In this document: in pieces, positions 35,169 through 44,524 of the stretch
Numbering within the stretch: the stretch's first letter is position 1
How the letters are laid out: each line of letters begins with the position of its first letter
The notes under the pieces: generated by a model
Seen by the model: the letters and a program-made list of their open reading frames with translations, nothing else
What the model was told of the DNA's origin: nothing
Databases searched by the model: none
Program-made: the position numbers and the translations under genes
From: Colwellia sp. 1_MG-2023
GTDB lineage: Bacteria; Pseudomonadota; Gammaproteobacteria; Enterobacterales; Alteromonadaceae
Length of the DNA stretch: 64,000 nucleotides
Assembly: GCF_030546755.1 (NCBI RefSeq)
Contig: NZ_JAUOPE010000005.1
Coordinates: 251,606 to 315,605 of the forward strand
Direction: 5' to 3'

Positions 35169-36254
35169 ATGTCGACCCCCTTATTAATTTGTGATGATTC
35201 GAATATGGCACGTAAACAGGTGGCAAGATCGCTGCCTGACGGATGGGATGTTGATATTAGCTTTGCAACGAATGGAAGAGAAGCCATTGAGTTGATAAAA
35301 GCCGGTAAAGGTGATGTCTTACTACTCGATTTAAATATGCCTGAAATGGATGGCTATCAAGTATTAGAAGCGATAGTCAAAGAAGATTTACCTACTATGG
35401 TTGTTGTAATATCAGGTGATATTCAGCCAGAAGCTCATCAACGTGTTACCAGTATGGGAGCACTTGATTTCATTAAAAAGCCGGTTAATAAAGATAAATT
35501 AACAGATATATTAAAAGCTTATGGCATTTTCTCTACTGATGAAATGTCATTTGAGCCGATTGTTAATACCGTTTTGGAAGAAAAAGTTAGCTTAACACCT
35601 ATGACTGAACCTGTGAGCCCTCCTGAAGTGATAAAAGAGGCTGAATGTGAGTTTGTCGAATTAGATGCTGATTTACGAGATTGTTATCAAGAAATTGCCA
35701 ATGTCGCCATGGGGCAAGCAGGTGATTTACTGGCACGTTTATTAGATGTCTTTGTTGTTCTTCCTATTCCGAATGTTAATCTCATTGAAGTGAGTGAGTT
35801 AAGCATGGCATTGTCGGCTGTTGAAGAGTATGAAAGTACTTCTGGTATTTGCCAAGGATTTATTGGTGCCGGTATTTCGGGTGAAGCATTATTGATTTTA
35901 AATGACTCTAGCTTTAAAGATGTTGCTTCTCTAATGAATTATCAATATGAAGTTGATGAAAGTACAGAGCTCGAATTATTAATGGATATGGCTAACTTGC
36001 TTATTGGCGCTTGTTTAAAAGGTGTTTCAGAGCAGTTAGATATGACCTTTAGCCAAGGTCATCCTGTCGTATTAGGTCAACATAGGAAAATTTCTGAATT
36101 AATAGCTACAAATTCAACTAAATGGAAACGAACATTAGCGATAGAGATCAGTTATAACATTGAGAACTATCCGATAAAATGTGATTTGTTGTTACTTTTT
36201 ACTGAAACATCAATGATTACTTTAAACAATAAAATTGCTTATTTACTGGATTAA
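35169..36254 (+). CDS. Response regulator with CheC/CheX-like phosphatase domain
   Basis: The 361-residue protein has an N-terminal REC domain with phospho-acceptor D54 (LLLDLNMPEMDG), acidic pair DD at 9-10 and a Lys in FIKKPVN. The C-terminal part (about residues 170-361) resembles CheC: CYQEIANVAMGQAGDLL and LLMDMANLLIGACLKG each carry the E/D-x-x-N-x-x-x-G pattern of CheY-P phosphatases. It is therefore likely to dephosphorylate a receiver domain, perhaps its own or another. It is followed after three bases by a PAS-GGDEF gene, forming a two-gene signalling unit. Confidence 0.88.
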   Translation: MSTPLLICDDSNMARKQVARSLPDGWDVDISFATNGREAIELIKAGKGDVLLLDLNMPEMDGYQVLEAIVKEDLPTMVVVISGDIQPEAHQRVTSMGALDFIKKPVNKDKLTDILKAYGIFSTDEMSFEPIVNTVLEEKVSLTPMTEPVSPPEVIKEAECEFVELDADLRDCYQEIANVAMGQAGDLLARLLDVFVVLPIPNVNLIEVSELSMALSAVEEYESTSGICQGFIGAGISGEALLILNDSSFKDVASLMNYQYEVDESTELELLMDMANLLIGACLKGVSEQLDMTFSQGHPVVLGQHRKISELIATNSTKWKRTLAIEISYNIENYPIKCDLLLLFTETSMITLNNKIAYLLD

Positions 36255-36257
36255 TTT

Positions 36258-37223
36258 ATGTCGTTAGAAACAGATCAAATTAATGAATTACATTGGTTGA
36301 TGGAAATGCTCCATACCATAGATGTTGGTTTAGTGGTGTTAGATCGTCAGTATAATATTCAAATTTGGAATGGTTTTATGGAAAACCATAGTGGGTTATT
36401 ACCTCGAGAGGTAAAAGGAAAGCAACTCTTTGAAATGTTCCCTGAAATACCCAAAGAATGGTTTGTACGAAAGTCTGAATCTGTTTTCATGTTGAAAAAT
36501 AAAGCGTTTACTATCTGGGAGCAACGGCCTTATCTTTTTAAGTTTCAAAACTATCGTCCGATCACTGGTACCGCCGATTATATGTATCAAAATACGACAT
36601 TTATCCCATTAATGTCATCAACCGGTGAGGTTACTCACTTATGTTTAATTGTTTATGATGTTACCGATAATGCTACGCATAAAAAAGACTTAGAGCAGGC
36701 AAATAGTGAGTTGGAAGTGTTAAGTCAAACCGATGGCTTAACCCAATTATTTAATCGAATGCATTGGGAAAAATGTTTACAAAATGAATTTAAACGTTGG
36801 AAACGCAGTGACAACCCTAGTTGTTTAGTGATGATAGATATTGATAAATTTAAAAATGTTAACGATAAGTATGGTCATGTAGTTGGTGATGAAGTGATTC
36901 GTGATATTTCTGAAAAAATTAGAGATCATGTTAGAGAGACGGATGTAACCGGTCGTTATGGTGGTGAAGAATTTGCCGTTATATTGGCTGATACAACATT
37001 AGATAACGCTACTATATTTGCCGAAAGATTACGCGCGGAGATTGAGAATTCAGACGTTAAATATAATGATATTGACATCAAATATACGATAAGTTTAGGA
37101 ATTGCTGAAGTCGATGACAGTATAAAAAGCTATGAAGCATGGATAGAATGCGCCGATGCTGCTTTGTATCGTTCAAAAGAAGATGGACGAAATAAAGTAT
37201 CACTACACCCAAAACAAGGCTAG
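36258..37223 (+). CDS. PAS-domain diguanylate cyclase
   Basis: The 321-residue cytoplasmic protein has an N-terminal PAS domain (about residues 12-140: VGLVVLDRQYNIQIWNGFMENHSG) and a C-terminal GGDEF domain with GGEEF at residues 235-239. An RxxD inhibitory site (RETD) lies at 226-229, five residues before it. It should make c-di-GMP under product control. There is no membrane segment. It begins three bases after the REC-CheC gene and is followed by a terminator at 37296, so the two form one operon. Confidence 0.93.
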   Translation: MSLETDQINELHWLMEMLHTIDVGLVVLDRQYNIQIWNGFMENHSGLLPREVKGKQLFEMFPEIPKEWFVRKSESVFMLKNKAFTIWEQRPYLFKFQNYRPITGTADYMYQNTTFIPLMSSTGEVTHLCLIVYDVTDNATHKKDLEQANSELEVLSQTDGLTQLFNRMHWEKCLQNEFKRWKRSDNPSCLVMIDIDKFKNVNDKYGHVVGDEVIRDISEKIRDHVRETDVTGRYGGEEFAVILADTTLDNATIFAERLRAEIENSDVKYNDIDIKYTISLGIAEVDDSIKSYEAWIECADAALYRSKEDGRNKVSLHPKQG

Positions 37224-37295
37224 TTAATAAAGCATATTCATAAATGTATATTGATAAAACAGCTAGTTTCTAAATGTATATGGCTGTTGTTTTTA

Positions 37296-37330
37296 AAGAC
37301 TTGCTGTTGATATAAATAGCAGGTCTTTTT
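37296..37330 (+). terminator. Intrinsic terminator of the REC-CheC/PAS-GGDEF operon
   Basis: AAGACTTGCT (37296-37305) and AGCAGGTCTT (37318-37327) pair with one G-U wobble, and a T-run follows. A second, weaker stem (AACAGC...GCTGTT, about 37259-37288) with a T-tail precedes it. Confidence 0.85.
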
Positions 37331-37462
37331 TATTGTGTTTTATTTGACGGTTCATATCGCATTTATTGTGAGGAAATATTATCAATGAAGACTATGTGGG
37401 CTGTGCGTAATGCCCTTGTTCTTACTACAAGAATACAGTATCAATTTACTTGGTTGCGTTAT

Positions 37463-37514
37463 TTTAAACGCTTGTTTAAACTGTCAGTATTAATCAAGAA
37501 AAAAACTGGCAGTA
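37463..37514 (+). promoter_or_regulatory. Palindrome and direct repeats upstream of the PsrA-like gene
   Basis: TTTAAAC (37463-37469) and GTTTAAA (37474-37480) form a perfect 7-4-7 palindrome containing AAAC-N4-GTTT. This resembles the Pseudomonas PsrA site (G/C AAAC N2-4 GTTT G/C). Overlapping its end, AAACTGTCAGTA (from 37478) is repeated as AAACTGGCAGTA (37503-37514) with one change. Autoregulation by the TetR protein at 37522 is the simplest reading. Confidence 0.55.
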
Positions 37515-37521
37515 ATGGCTT

Positions 37522-38142
37522 ATGAGCACTAAAAATAAAATACTGGATGCAGCTGAGAGTTTGTTTGCTGATAAAGGCTTTAACGGTACATCATTACGTG
37601 AAATTACCAGTTTAGCGGAAGTGAATTTAGCGGCGGTCAATTATCACTTTGGTTCTAAAAAAGAATTAATAAAAGCGGTGATGTCTCGTTATATGAACGA
37701 ATTATCACCTAACTTGCAAGCTTCTTTACTCGTTATTTGCCAACAAGAAACTAAACCTTCGTTAAATGAAGTGTTTTCGGCGTTTATTGACCCGCTTTTA
37801 TCCTTAAATGTTTTTAGAGAAAATGGCACCAGTAATTTTTTACAACTATTGGGGCGAGGTTATACCGACAGCCAAGGCTTTTTACGTTGGTTTTTAACTA
37901 CCCAATACCCTGAAGTTATTACTAATTTTGTGACTGCGGTTCAGCGCGCTTATCCAGAACTTTCAGCCGAAGATATCTTTTGGCGATTACATTTCACCAT
38001 GGGGACCGTTATTTTTACTATGTCGTCAAGTGATGCGTTAATGGATATTGCTAAAAATGATTTTGAACAAGATGTTGATATTTCAGATGTTATTCGTAAA
38101 GTGATCCCGTTTGTTGCTGCTGGAGTTGGCGCTCCTTTATAA
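37522..38142 (+). CDS. TetR-family regulator, PsrA-like
   Basis: The 206-residue protein has the TetR N-terminal DNA-binding domain: ILDAAESLFADKGFNGTSLREIT, then LAAVNYHFGSKKELI. This NLAAVNYHFGSKKEL sequence and the C-terminal segment are close to PsrA, the fatty-acid-responsive regulator of Shewanella and Pseudomonas that represses beta-oxidation genes. It lies upstream of nagZ, an arrangement seen in related genera. The palindrome upstream fits autoregulation. The ligand (long-chain acyl-CoA) is inferred from the family. Confidence 0.82.
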   Translation: MSTKNKILDAAESLFADKGFNGTSLREITSLAEVNLAAVNYHFGSKKELIKAVMSRYMNELSPNLQASLLVICQQETKPSLNEVFSAFIDPLLSLNVFRENGTSNFLQLLGRGYTDSQGFLRWFLTTQYPEVITNFVTAVQRAYPELSAEDIFWRLHFTMGTVIFTMSSSDALMDIAKNDFEQDVDISDVIRKVIPFVAAGVGAPL

Positions 38143-38274
38143 GAATATTTATCTAACCTCATGATTGTTTACAAAATGATAAAACGATAAATTATTCAAT
38201 CATCACTATGTTATTTAAGCTTAATTGGGTAGAGTTACTTCCTATAAAATAACAAAGAAATATGAATCGTTTTT

Positions 38275-39300
38275 ATGGGTCCTATCATGATGGACGTGCT
38301 CGGCACGTCACTTACCGAAGAAGATAAAGAACTTTTGAGTCATCCTCTCATTGGTGGCTTGATTTTATTTACACGTAATTTTCAATCTCCCCAGCAGCTT
38401 GCTGATTTAGTTAACAATATTCGTGTTGCAGCTAATAAGCCCTTATTAATTGCGGTTGATCACGAAGGAGGGCGGGTACAACGCTTTCGTGATGGTTTCT
38501 CTATTATTCCTGCCATGGGAAAACTACTGGATTATGCTGATCAAGATATCGTAAAAGCCCAGTTACTTGCTAAACAAAGTGGTGCGTTAATGGCACTAGA
38601 AGTACAAGCGATTGGTATTGATATTAGCTTTGCGCCTGTGCTCGATATTAATGGTATTAGTGAAGTTATTGGACTACGTAGTTTTCATTCGCAACCTGAA
38701 ATTGTTACTCCTTTAGCGCAATCTTTTATTGAAGGTATGCAATCAGTTGGTATGAAAGCAACAGGCAAGCATTTTCCTGGTCATGGTAGTGTGCAAGCGG
38801 ACTCTCATGTCGACTTACCGATAGATAATCGTAGTTTTGCCGATATAACTGCCCAAGATTTAATCCCCTTTAAACAATTAATTGCTGCAAACGCTGTCGA
38901 TGCCTTAATGCCCGCACATGTTATTTATCCTGATATTGATAACAAGTCTGTCGGTTTTTCGCGTATTTGGTTACAAGATATTTTACGTAATCAACTCAAG
39001 TTCAATGGTGTGATATTTAGTGATGATTTATCGATGGAAGCTGCAAATTCTATTGGTGGTTATGTTGAGCGTTCTGAAGCTGCACAAGATGCCGGCTGCG
39101 ACATGTTGTTGTTATGCAATAATCGTCAAGCTTTGATAAAGGTTATTGATAACGCTCAATTAGTTCATGATTCAACGAGTGAAAAACGAATTACCTCCAT
39201 GTTAAAAACTACCGATATCTCATGGCAAGCTATGCAACAGCAGCCAATGTGGCAAGCGTTATCTCAAGCCAATCAGCAACTATTAATGCGAGAAAAATAG
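38275..39300 (+). CDS. nagZ: Beta-N-acetylhexosaminidase NagZ
   Basis: The 341-residue protein is a cytoplasmic GH3 enzyme. It opens MGPIMMDVLGTSLTEEDKELLSHPLIGGLILF, and has KHFPGHGSVQADSHVDLP with the catalytic His of the GH3 loop and FSDDLSMEAA with the catalytic Asp. NagZ removes N-acetylglucosamine from muropeptides during peptidoglycan recycling. The DASS transporter gene begins one base after its stop, so the two are probably cotranscribed. Confidence 0.96.
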   Translation: MGPIMMDVLGTSLTEEDKELLSHPLIGGLILFTRNFQSPQQLADLVNNIRVAANKPLLIAVDHEGGRVQRFRDGFSIIPAMGKLLDYADQDIVKAQLLAKQSGALMALEVQAIGIDISFAPVLDINGISEVIGLRSFHSQPEIVTPLAQSFIEGMQSVGMKATGKHFPGHGSVQADSHVDLPIDNRSFADITAQDLIPFKQLIAANAVDALMPAHVIYPDIDNKSVGFSRIWLQDILRNQLKFNGVIFSDDLSMEAANSIGGYVERSEAAQDAGCDMLLLCNNRQALIKVIDNAQLVHDSTSEKRITSMLKTTDISWQAMQQQPMWQALSQANQQLLMREK

Positions 39301-39301
39301 C

Positions 39302-40684
39302 ATGTTGAAAATTAATAACTCTTTGATGATTGTTGCAGCACCTTTAATTGCCGTTTTTAGTTACTTTATACTGCTACAACTCGGACTAGCTGAAAAACCA
39401 GCAATTGCCGCCGCTATTACTTTACTAACGGTTTTATGGTGGGTGACAGAAGCTATTCCTATTCCTGCAACGTCCCTGGTGCCTTTTGCCTTACTCCCTT
39501 TGTTTGGTATTGTCGATCATAAAACCGTCGCTTCTTCATTAGGAAGTCACGTTATTTTGTTATTAATGGGCGCATTTATGCTCTCAAAAGCCATTGAAAA
39601 AAGTGGTACGCATCATCGTCTTGCCGTTTATATGGTCAAACTTGTTGGTGTCAGTAGTGCGAAGCGTTTAGTGCTAGGATTTATGTTAGCAACAGGCATA
39701 TTAAGTATGTGGATTTCTAATACCGCAACAACCCTTATCATGCTGCCTATTGCGCTTGCGATTTTAACCCACGTTAATAATCCCCAATTAAAAGTCGCAT
39801 TAATTTTAGGTATTGCTTATGCGGCAAGCGTTGGCGGTATAGGTACGCCGATTGGTACTCCACCAAACGTAATTTTTATGGGGATTTATGAAGAGCATAC
39901 CGGTGAGGAATTTGGTTTTTTAAGTTGGATGAAAATTGGTGTCCCTATTGTGCTAATCGTGTTACCTATTATGGCGTTTTGGTTAACGAGAAATATTACC
40001 TTAGCGCAAAAAATTGAATTACCTGCATTAGGCGCTTGGCGAAAAGAAGAAAGCAGAACACTTTGGGTGTTTGGCTTAACCGCCTTAGCATGGATAACCC
40101 GTAGTGAACCTTTTGGTGGTTGGAGCGACTTATTTGGTGTAGAAATAGCAGGTGATAGTACCGTAGCGCTTTTAGCGGTTGTTATCATGTTTTTAATCCC
40201 TAATGGCAAAGGTTCAAGGTTACTTGATTGGGAATCAGCTAAAGAGATCCCATGGGGAATGTTGTTATTATTTGCGGGCGGTATTGCTATAGCCAAAGGA
40301 TTTGTTGCTTCAGGTTTAAGTACTATATTAGGTGATTGGTTAACGTCTTTGGCAAACTTGCCAGCCATATTAATGATTTTAACGATTTGTTTAGTGGTGA
40401 CATATTTAACTGAAATTACCAGTAATACAGCAACCGCTACTTTATTAATGCCTATTTTAGCCGTTGCCGCTGTAGCTTCTGGTTACGATCCAAGTGTTTT
40501 TATGATCCCTGCAGCTATGTGTGCAAGTTGTGCATTTATGCTGCCAGTGGCAACCGCGCCTAATGCCATTGCTTATGGTACAGGTGAAATTACGATTCAA
40601 GATATGGTGAAAGAAGGGGCGATTTTAAGCTTTATAGTGTCTTGTATCGTGGCAGTCACTTGCTATTTATTATTATTGTCTTAA
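39302..40684 (+). CDS. DASS/SLC13 family sodium-coupled anion transporter
   Basis: The 460-residue protein has about 11-12 membrane helices and two SNT motifs: MWISNTATTLIML near residue 140 and ITSNTATATLLMP near residue 375. In SLC13/DASS carriers these bind Na+ and the dicarboxylate carboxylates. GTPIGTPPNVIFMG is a further family motif. Such transporters import succinate, malate or citrate with sodium. It begins one base after nagZ. A hairpin lies just after the stop. Confidence 0.93.
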   Translation: MLKINNSLMIVAAPLIAVFSYFILLQLGLAEKPAIAAAITLLTVLWWVTEAIPIPATSLVPFALLPLFGIVDHKTVASSLGSHVILLLMGAFMLSKAIEKSGTHHRLAVYMVKLVGVSSAKRLVLGFMLATGILSMWISNTATTLIMLPIALAILTHVNNPQLKVALILGIAYAASVGGIGTPIGTPPNVIFMGIYEEHTGEEFGFLSWMKIGVPIVLIVLPIMAFWLTRNITLAQKIELPALGAWRKEESRTLWVFGLTALAWITRSEPFGGWSDLFGVEIAGDSTVALLAVVIMFLIPNGKGSRLLDWESAKEIPWGMLLLFAGGIAIAKGFVASGLSTILGDWLTSLANLPAILMILTICLVVTYLTEITSNTATATLLMPILAVAAVASGYDPSVFMIPAAMCASCAFMLPVATAPNAIAYGTGEITIQDMVKEGAILSFIVSCIVAVTCYLLLLS

Positions 40685-40695
40685 AGATAAAAAAA

Positions 40696-40729
40696 ATGCC
40701 TTAGTGTTAACTTGTTAACATTAAGGCAT
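40696..40729. terminator. Hairpin after the DASS gene
   Basis: ATGCCTTA (40696-40703) pairs with TAAGGCAT (40722-40729), with an inner TGTTAAC/GTTAACA stem. A run of A lies upstream, so a T-run exists only on the minus strand, where no gene ends. A second small palindrome, ATCTC-TGGGG-GAGAT, lies near 40745-40760. See the finding on A-tract hairpins. Confidence 0.5.
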
Positions 40730-40861
40730 AAACTACATTTTATAATCTCTGGGGGAGATATATTTAACAACGAGTATAAATTAAGCGTGTTCATAATATC
40801 GAAACTGTATGACGATTTTATGACAAAAAATTGATGATGAAAAAAAAGAAAAGGTTTATTT

Positions 40862-42694
40862 GTGGGTAAACATAAACTGCAACATTTTTACATTGCTGAA
40901 GAACAATCAATTTATTTATTGAGCCATAAAGATGCCACAAAACTTAAAAAATGGGTGGATTTATGTCAACAACAGTTGAAGTTATTAGGCTTTACAGACA
41001 TCTCTCTTATAGGTAAAGGCGCTTTTGGCTTTGTGTTTGGTGGTAAAAACAGTAATGGTTTAGCACAAGTATTTAAATTCTCTCGTATTAATTTACCACA
41101 GCATGTTCAAGATAGGCTTGCTGAAGAGGCTGAAATTCAAGCGCAGTTAGCGCACCCTAAAATTCCTAAAATCATCGAATATTATAAAATTAAGCGACAG
41201 TCAATTGTCCATATGGCGCGTGCACCAGGTATTAATTTAGAGCAATATTCTCATTTACATGGTCCATTGCCACCGGAATTAATCGTTCATATCGCCTTAC
41301 AATTAGCCGATATCTTATTGTATTTGCGCGATACGTCTTTGCATCAAAAAGGCAAACCTTATGTGCACGGAGATATAAAACCGTCTAATGTGGTATTCCA
41401 TGAAGAGAGCCAACAAGTGTATTTAGTTGATTGGGGTTCTGCGGTCACTGCACAACTTGATATCCGCGGCAACACTACGTCCAATAATGTCATGGATTTG
41501 ATGAGCAGTGATTTACAAAATTCCAACGCACGCTTAGGTGATGTTTATTTTATTGGCCCTGAGCAAATGAATGGCGATTTATCTTCGCCGCGTTTTGATG
41601 AGCAAGGCTTAGCTGCAACTTTATACGCATTAGCGTCTGGCCAATCATGCCGCTATGGTCACAACGTTATCACCCCAAGTTCCTTAGGGTTGCCTAAAAC
41701 ATTAGCAAAAATTATTGAAACAATGCTCAGTGATGATCCGAAACAGCGTAGCAAAGCGGGGGATTATTTTTTTAATCATTTAAACTTATTAAAAAACACA
41801 GTTTTGGCAAGTACACCTACAAAACCTGAAATTAAACCATTAATACCTGTGTGGATAAAAACAGCAAAACAAGAAATAGACACAGTCGTTTATGGCTCAC
41901 GAAAATCTTTTTTACGTGAAGAAAGCGACAGCGATTCGTTATCTGATATTGACGATGCTCAGCTAGAAAAGTATTACAAAAATTACTTAATGGGTATGGG
42001 AGATACCGAAAAAGCCTTTGTTGCCGCGGTCAGCCGTTTAGGTAATTTTCCTGTTGTGGGTGGCTTGGCCATTCGTTGGGAAAAAGAAGGCGTTTATATT
42101 GATTCAAATTTAACGATGTTTGACCAATCATTGAAAACCTCTTTTCAAAGTGCGGTTAATAATATGATAAGGCTCGCGCAAGGTATTTTTCGAGTTGGTG
42201 TTTTTAAAAGCTGCTTGTTTAATGCTCGTAATACTTTACATGTTGAACGTGAAGATGAAAATTCACCCTTTACCATCACGCCTGGGCAAAAAATTCACTT
42301 TGATATCAGTGATGTACCAGAAGTTGATGACATTACCAAATTGCATTCTTATTTTGAGGACGGTAAAGATCCTGATGAGTATTTATACTTGCCGGATGAA
42401 ATTATGACGGTTTTAACTCGATTAAACTCAATTCATCATACTGGTTGTATTATTTTTGAAGTGTTACCCACGCACTTAAAAATCCATAGCTATTTGATGT
42501 TGTTAAACCATGATAAAGAGCAAGAATTTAGGCAATGTTTAGCTGAAATATTGCAACTTTTACCGACTATCAATGGTCAGGGAATTTCTGGATTTATGAA
42601 ATTACCCTATAAAGATACTCGTTTTTTTGAACATATAAATAAATTGCCGGAAAAGTTTTACCCAGCAAACCCTAAACTTAAAACAAACAAATAA
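40862..42694 (+). CDS. Serine/threonine protein kinase-like protein
   Basis: The 610-residue protein has a Hanks-type kinase domain at about residues 50-310. The glycine loop GKGAFGFVFGG, the ATP-binding Lys in VFKFSR, the catalytic loop HGDIKPSNVVF (HRD reads HGD) and DWGSA (DFG reads DWG) all keep the essential Lys, Asp, Asn and Asp. Residues about 330-610 have no known domain and no membrane segment. The start is GTG with AAAGG upstream. Substrates are unknown. A VOC protein gene follows about 60 bp downstream. Confidence 0.85.
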   Translation: MGKHKLQHFYIAEEQSIYLLSHKDATKLKKWVDLCQQQLKLLGFTDISLIGKGAFGFVFGGKNSNGLAQVFKFSRINLPQHVQDRLAEEAEIQAQLAHPKIPKIIEYYKIKRQSIVHMARAPGINLEQYSHLHGPLPPELIVHIALQLADILLYLRDTSLHQKGKPYVHGDIKPSNVVFHEESQQVYLVDWGSAVTAQLDIRGNTTSNNVMDLMSSDLQNSNARLGDVYFIGPEQMNGDLSSPRFDEQGLAATLYALASGQSCRYGHNVITPSSLGLPKTLAKIIETMLSDDPKQRSKAGDYFFNHLNLLKNTVLASTPTKPEIKPLIPVWIKTAKQEIDTVVYGSRKSFLREESDSDSLSDIDDAQLEKYYKNYLMGMGDTEKAFVAAVSRLGNFPVVGGLAIRWEKEGVYIDSNLTMFDQSLKTSFQSAVNNMIRLAQGIFRVGVFKSCLFNARNTLHVEREDENSPFTITPGQKIHFDISDVPEVDDITKLHSYFEDGKDPDEYLYLPDEIMTVLTRLNSIHHTGCIIFEVLPTHLKIHSYLMLLNHDKEQEFRQCLAEILQLLPTINGQGISGFMKLPYKDTRFFEHINKLPEKFYPANPKLKTNK

Positions 42695-42753
42695 ACGACT
42701 ATATTTATTTTTGACATCAAGATTAATGCACTCATCACCAAATGGAGAAAAAT

Positions 42754-43128
42754 ATGGCAGACAAAATAGGTGAAATGGCTTGGCTCGACCTTTCCGTTAA
42801 TAATGCTGAACAAGTAAAAGACTTTTATCAACAGGTCATTGGTTGGCAAAGTGAAGCTGTGTCGATGGGCGATTATAATGACCATACCGTTATGTCGCCA
42901 AGCTCTGGAGAAGCGGTGGGCGGCATTTGTCATGCACAAGGATGTAATGCTGATTTGCCTCCCGCTTGGTTACCGTACTTTTTAGTGGAAAATGTCACAG
43001 AATCTGTGGCTCAAGTATTAGCCAACGGCGGTGAAATGGTCACTGAAATTAAATCTATGGGGGATGATAAATATGCGGTGATTAAAGATCCCGCCGGCGC
43101 GGTTTGTGCTATTTATCAAAAAGCTTAA
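42754..43128 (+). CDS. VOC (glyoxalase/bleomycin-resistance) family protein
   Basis: The roughly 124-residue protein has two betaalphabetabetabeta units of the VOC fold: MAWLDLSVNNAEQVKDFYQQVIGWQ and PYFLVENVTESVAQVLANGGEMV, ending DPAGAVCAIYQ. The metal-binding residues that define true glyoxalase I are not all apparent, so the activity is unknown. The ATG at 42754 has GGAG six bases upstream and is preferred to the ATG at 42742. It converges with the patatin gene. Confidence 0.85.
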   Translation: MADKIGEMAWLDLSVNNAEQVKDFYQQVIGWQSEAVSMGDYNDHTVMSPSSGEAVGGICHAQGCNADLPPAWLPYFLVENVTESVAQVLANGGEMVTEIKSMGDDKYAVIKDPAGAVCAIYQKA

Positions 43129-43136
43129 AAAACTTC

Positions 43137-43171
43137 AGGTAAACGGTACTGAACAGTTTCCGTTTACCTTT
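43137..43171. terminator. Bidirectional terminator between the VOC and patatin genes
   Basis: AGGTAAACGG (43137-43146) pairs perfectly with CCGTTTACCT (43160-43169). There is a T-tail on the plus strand and a six-T run on the minus strand (the AAAAAA before the stem). It serves both convergent genes. Confidence 0.75.
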
Positions 43172-43204
43172 GGTCGTGCGTTATTTTATCTTCTTTTCTT
43201 TCAA

Positions 43205-44314
43205 TCAAAAGCTAAAAGGCTTTATTTGATTGATATTCGCTTGCTGACAAAAAGCATCAAAACCTTCTGCTAAACGTTCCGTTTCCGCTAAAACCGTACG
43301 CCAATATTTAATACGGGTAGGAGCGTCCATTTCAGTGAAATCTTTCCTATCAGGGATTTTACCAAAGGGGAGTGATGCAACAAATTGCGCAGACGGTACT
43401 AACATCACAACATTTTTATAGTGATTTTCTTGCACATTACGGGCTAAGTTTTTATCAAACCATCCTGCTTTTGGCTGCGCATTAAAATGAGGATATAAAA
43501 TTAAACCGTCATTTTTTGCTGATTGGTTATGAGAAAAATTACTATCAGAAGCACTAATTTTAGGTGATTGTTCTTCGATGTTTAAGTCAAAATGATAATC
43601 AATAATTCCGCCATCTCGGTACATGCCACTTGGTGAATGTGGAATATCTTTGACACCTTGCATCACCATAGGAATGGAGCCAGAAGCAAGCAAGGCATCT
43701 TTTAAATTACTCAAGGTTAATGGCTGATAAAAAGTGTCAAATTGACAATGGTCGGTGAGTTTTACTTGGCTGTTTGGGTGATGAAATACATAACGTTGAT
43801 ATTGATGTTTTAATAAGTTTCGATCAATGCGATTAAAAATGATACTGCTTAATAAGCCTAAAAACTGTAATGGCCTACTTTCAAAGCTCGTTAACCCTTG
43901 GCATTTTGCTACAATAAAATGCGCTTTAAAGATCGGGTTGTTGATTATCTCCTCAATGCCATGATTACCGTAAACAGCGTCTAATAAGGCTTTTGCTTTT
44001 GTGGTAATTTCAATAGCATCAGCTTTTTCGCTATAAACCGTTTCACTATAAATTTTAGCTAGCCGAGTAATTGCAGCAATGGGATCTTTTTGAGCTAACG
44101 CCCCAAAACGAAAAGCGCCAGCTGATGATCCAATTAAGTTTAATGGTGTGGTTCTTTCTTGAAAAAACTCACCAAATATATACTTATCAAGTCCGAACAA
44201 AGTAAACCATTTCGGGCCACCGCTGGCGCCTAACATAGAAGTAAACAATTGTTGAGAAAAGCCTTGTTCTTGAATGGTTTTTAAGGCGGTTTTTCCTGCG
44301 TAAATTTCGATCAT
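43205..44314 (-). CDS. Patatin-like phospholipase
   Basis: The 369-residue protein has the patatin catalytic dyad. The oxyanion-hole glycines lie in SMLGASGGPKWFTLF, the nucleophilic Ser in IGSSAGAF (GxSxG), and the Asp in MYRDGGIIDY (DGG). It should hydrolyse acyl esters of phospholipids or related lipids. There is no signal peptide, so it is predicted to act in the cytoplasm or at the inner leaflet. Its first 85 coding bases recur, nearly identical, at 46308-46392 (see pseudogene). Confidence 0.87.
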   Translation of the reverse strand: MIEIYAGKTALKTIQEQGFSQQLFTSMLGASGGPKWFTLFGLDKYIFGEFFQERTTPLNLIGSSAGAFRFGALAQKDPIAAITRLAKIYSETVYSEKADAIEITTKAKALLDAVYGNHGIEEIINNPIFKAHFIVAKCQGLTSFESRPLQFLGLLSSIIFNRIDRNLLKHQYQRYVFHHPNSQVKLTDHCQFDTFYQPLTLSNLKDALLASGSIPMVMQGVKDIPHSPSGMYRDGGIIDYHFDLNIEEQSPKISASDSNFSHNQSAKNDGLILYPHFNAQPKAGWFDKNLARNVQENHYKNVVMLVPSAQFVASLPFGKIPDRKDFTEMDAPTRIKYWRTVLAETERLAEGFDAFCQQANINQIKPFSF

Positions 44315-44524
44315 TAAAGCTATATAACCTTATTAAGTATTAGCAATGTGAATTTGGAGAATATAATAGTGGATTAAATGAACCAATGACAACTAAAAGC
44401 TCAAAGCTGCCATAGAGATTTCATAATTTGAAGTTAACTTTTAATGCTATTCAGGTAATTCATGTTCGTACCAGAATAACATCTAGAAAACTCTAATAAA
44501 CTCGTTAAGATTATTTTGATGAAT

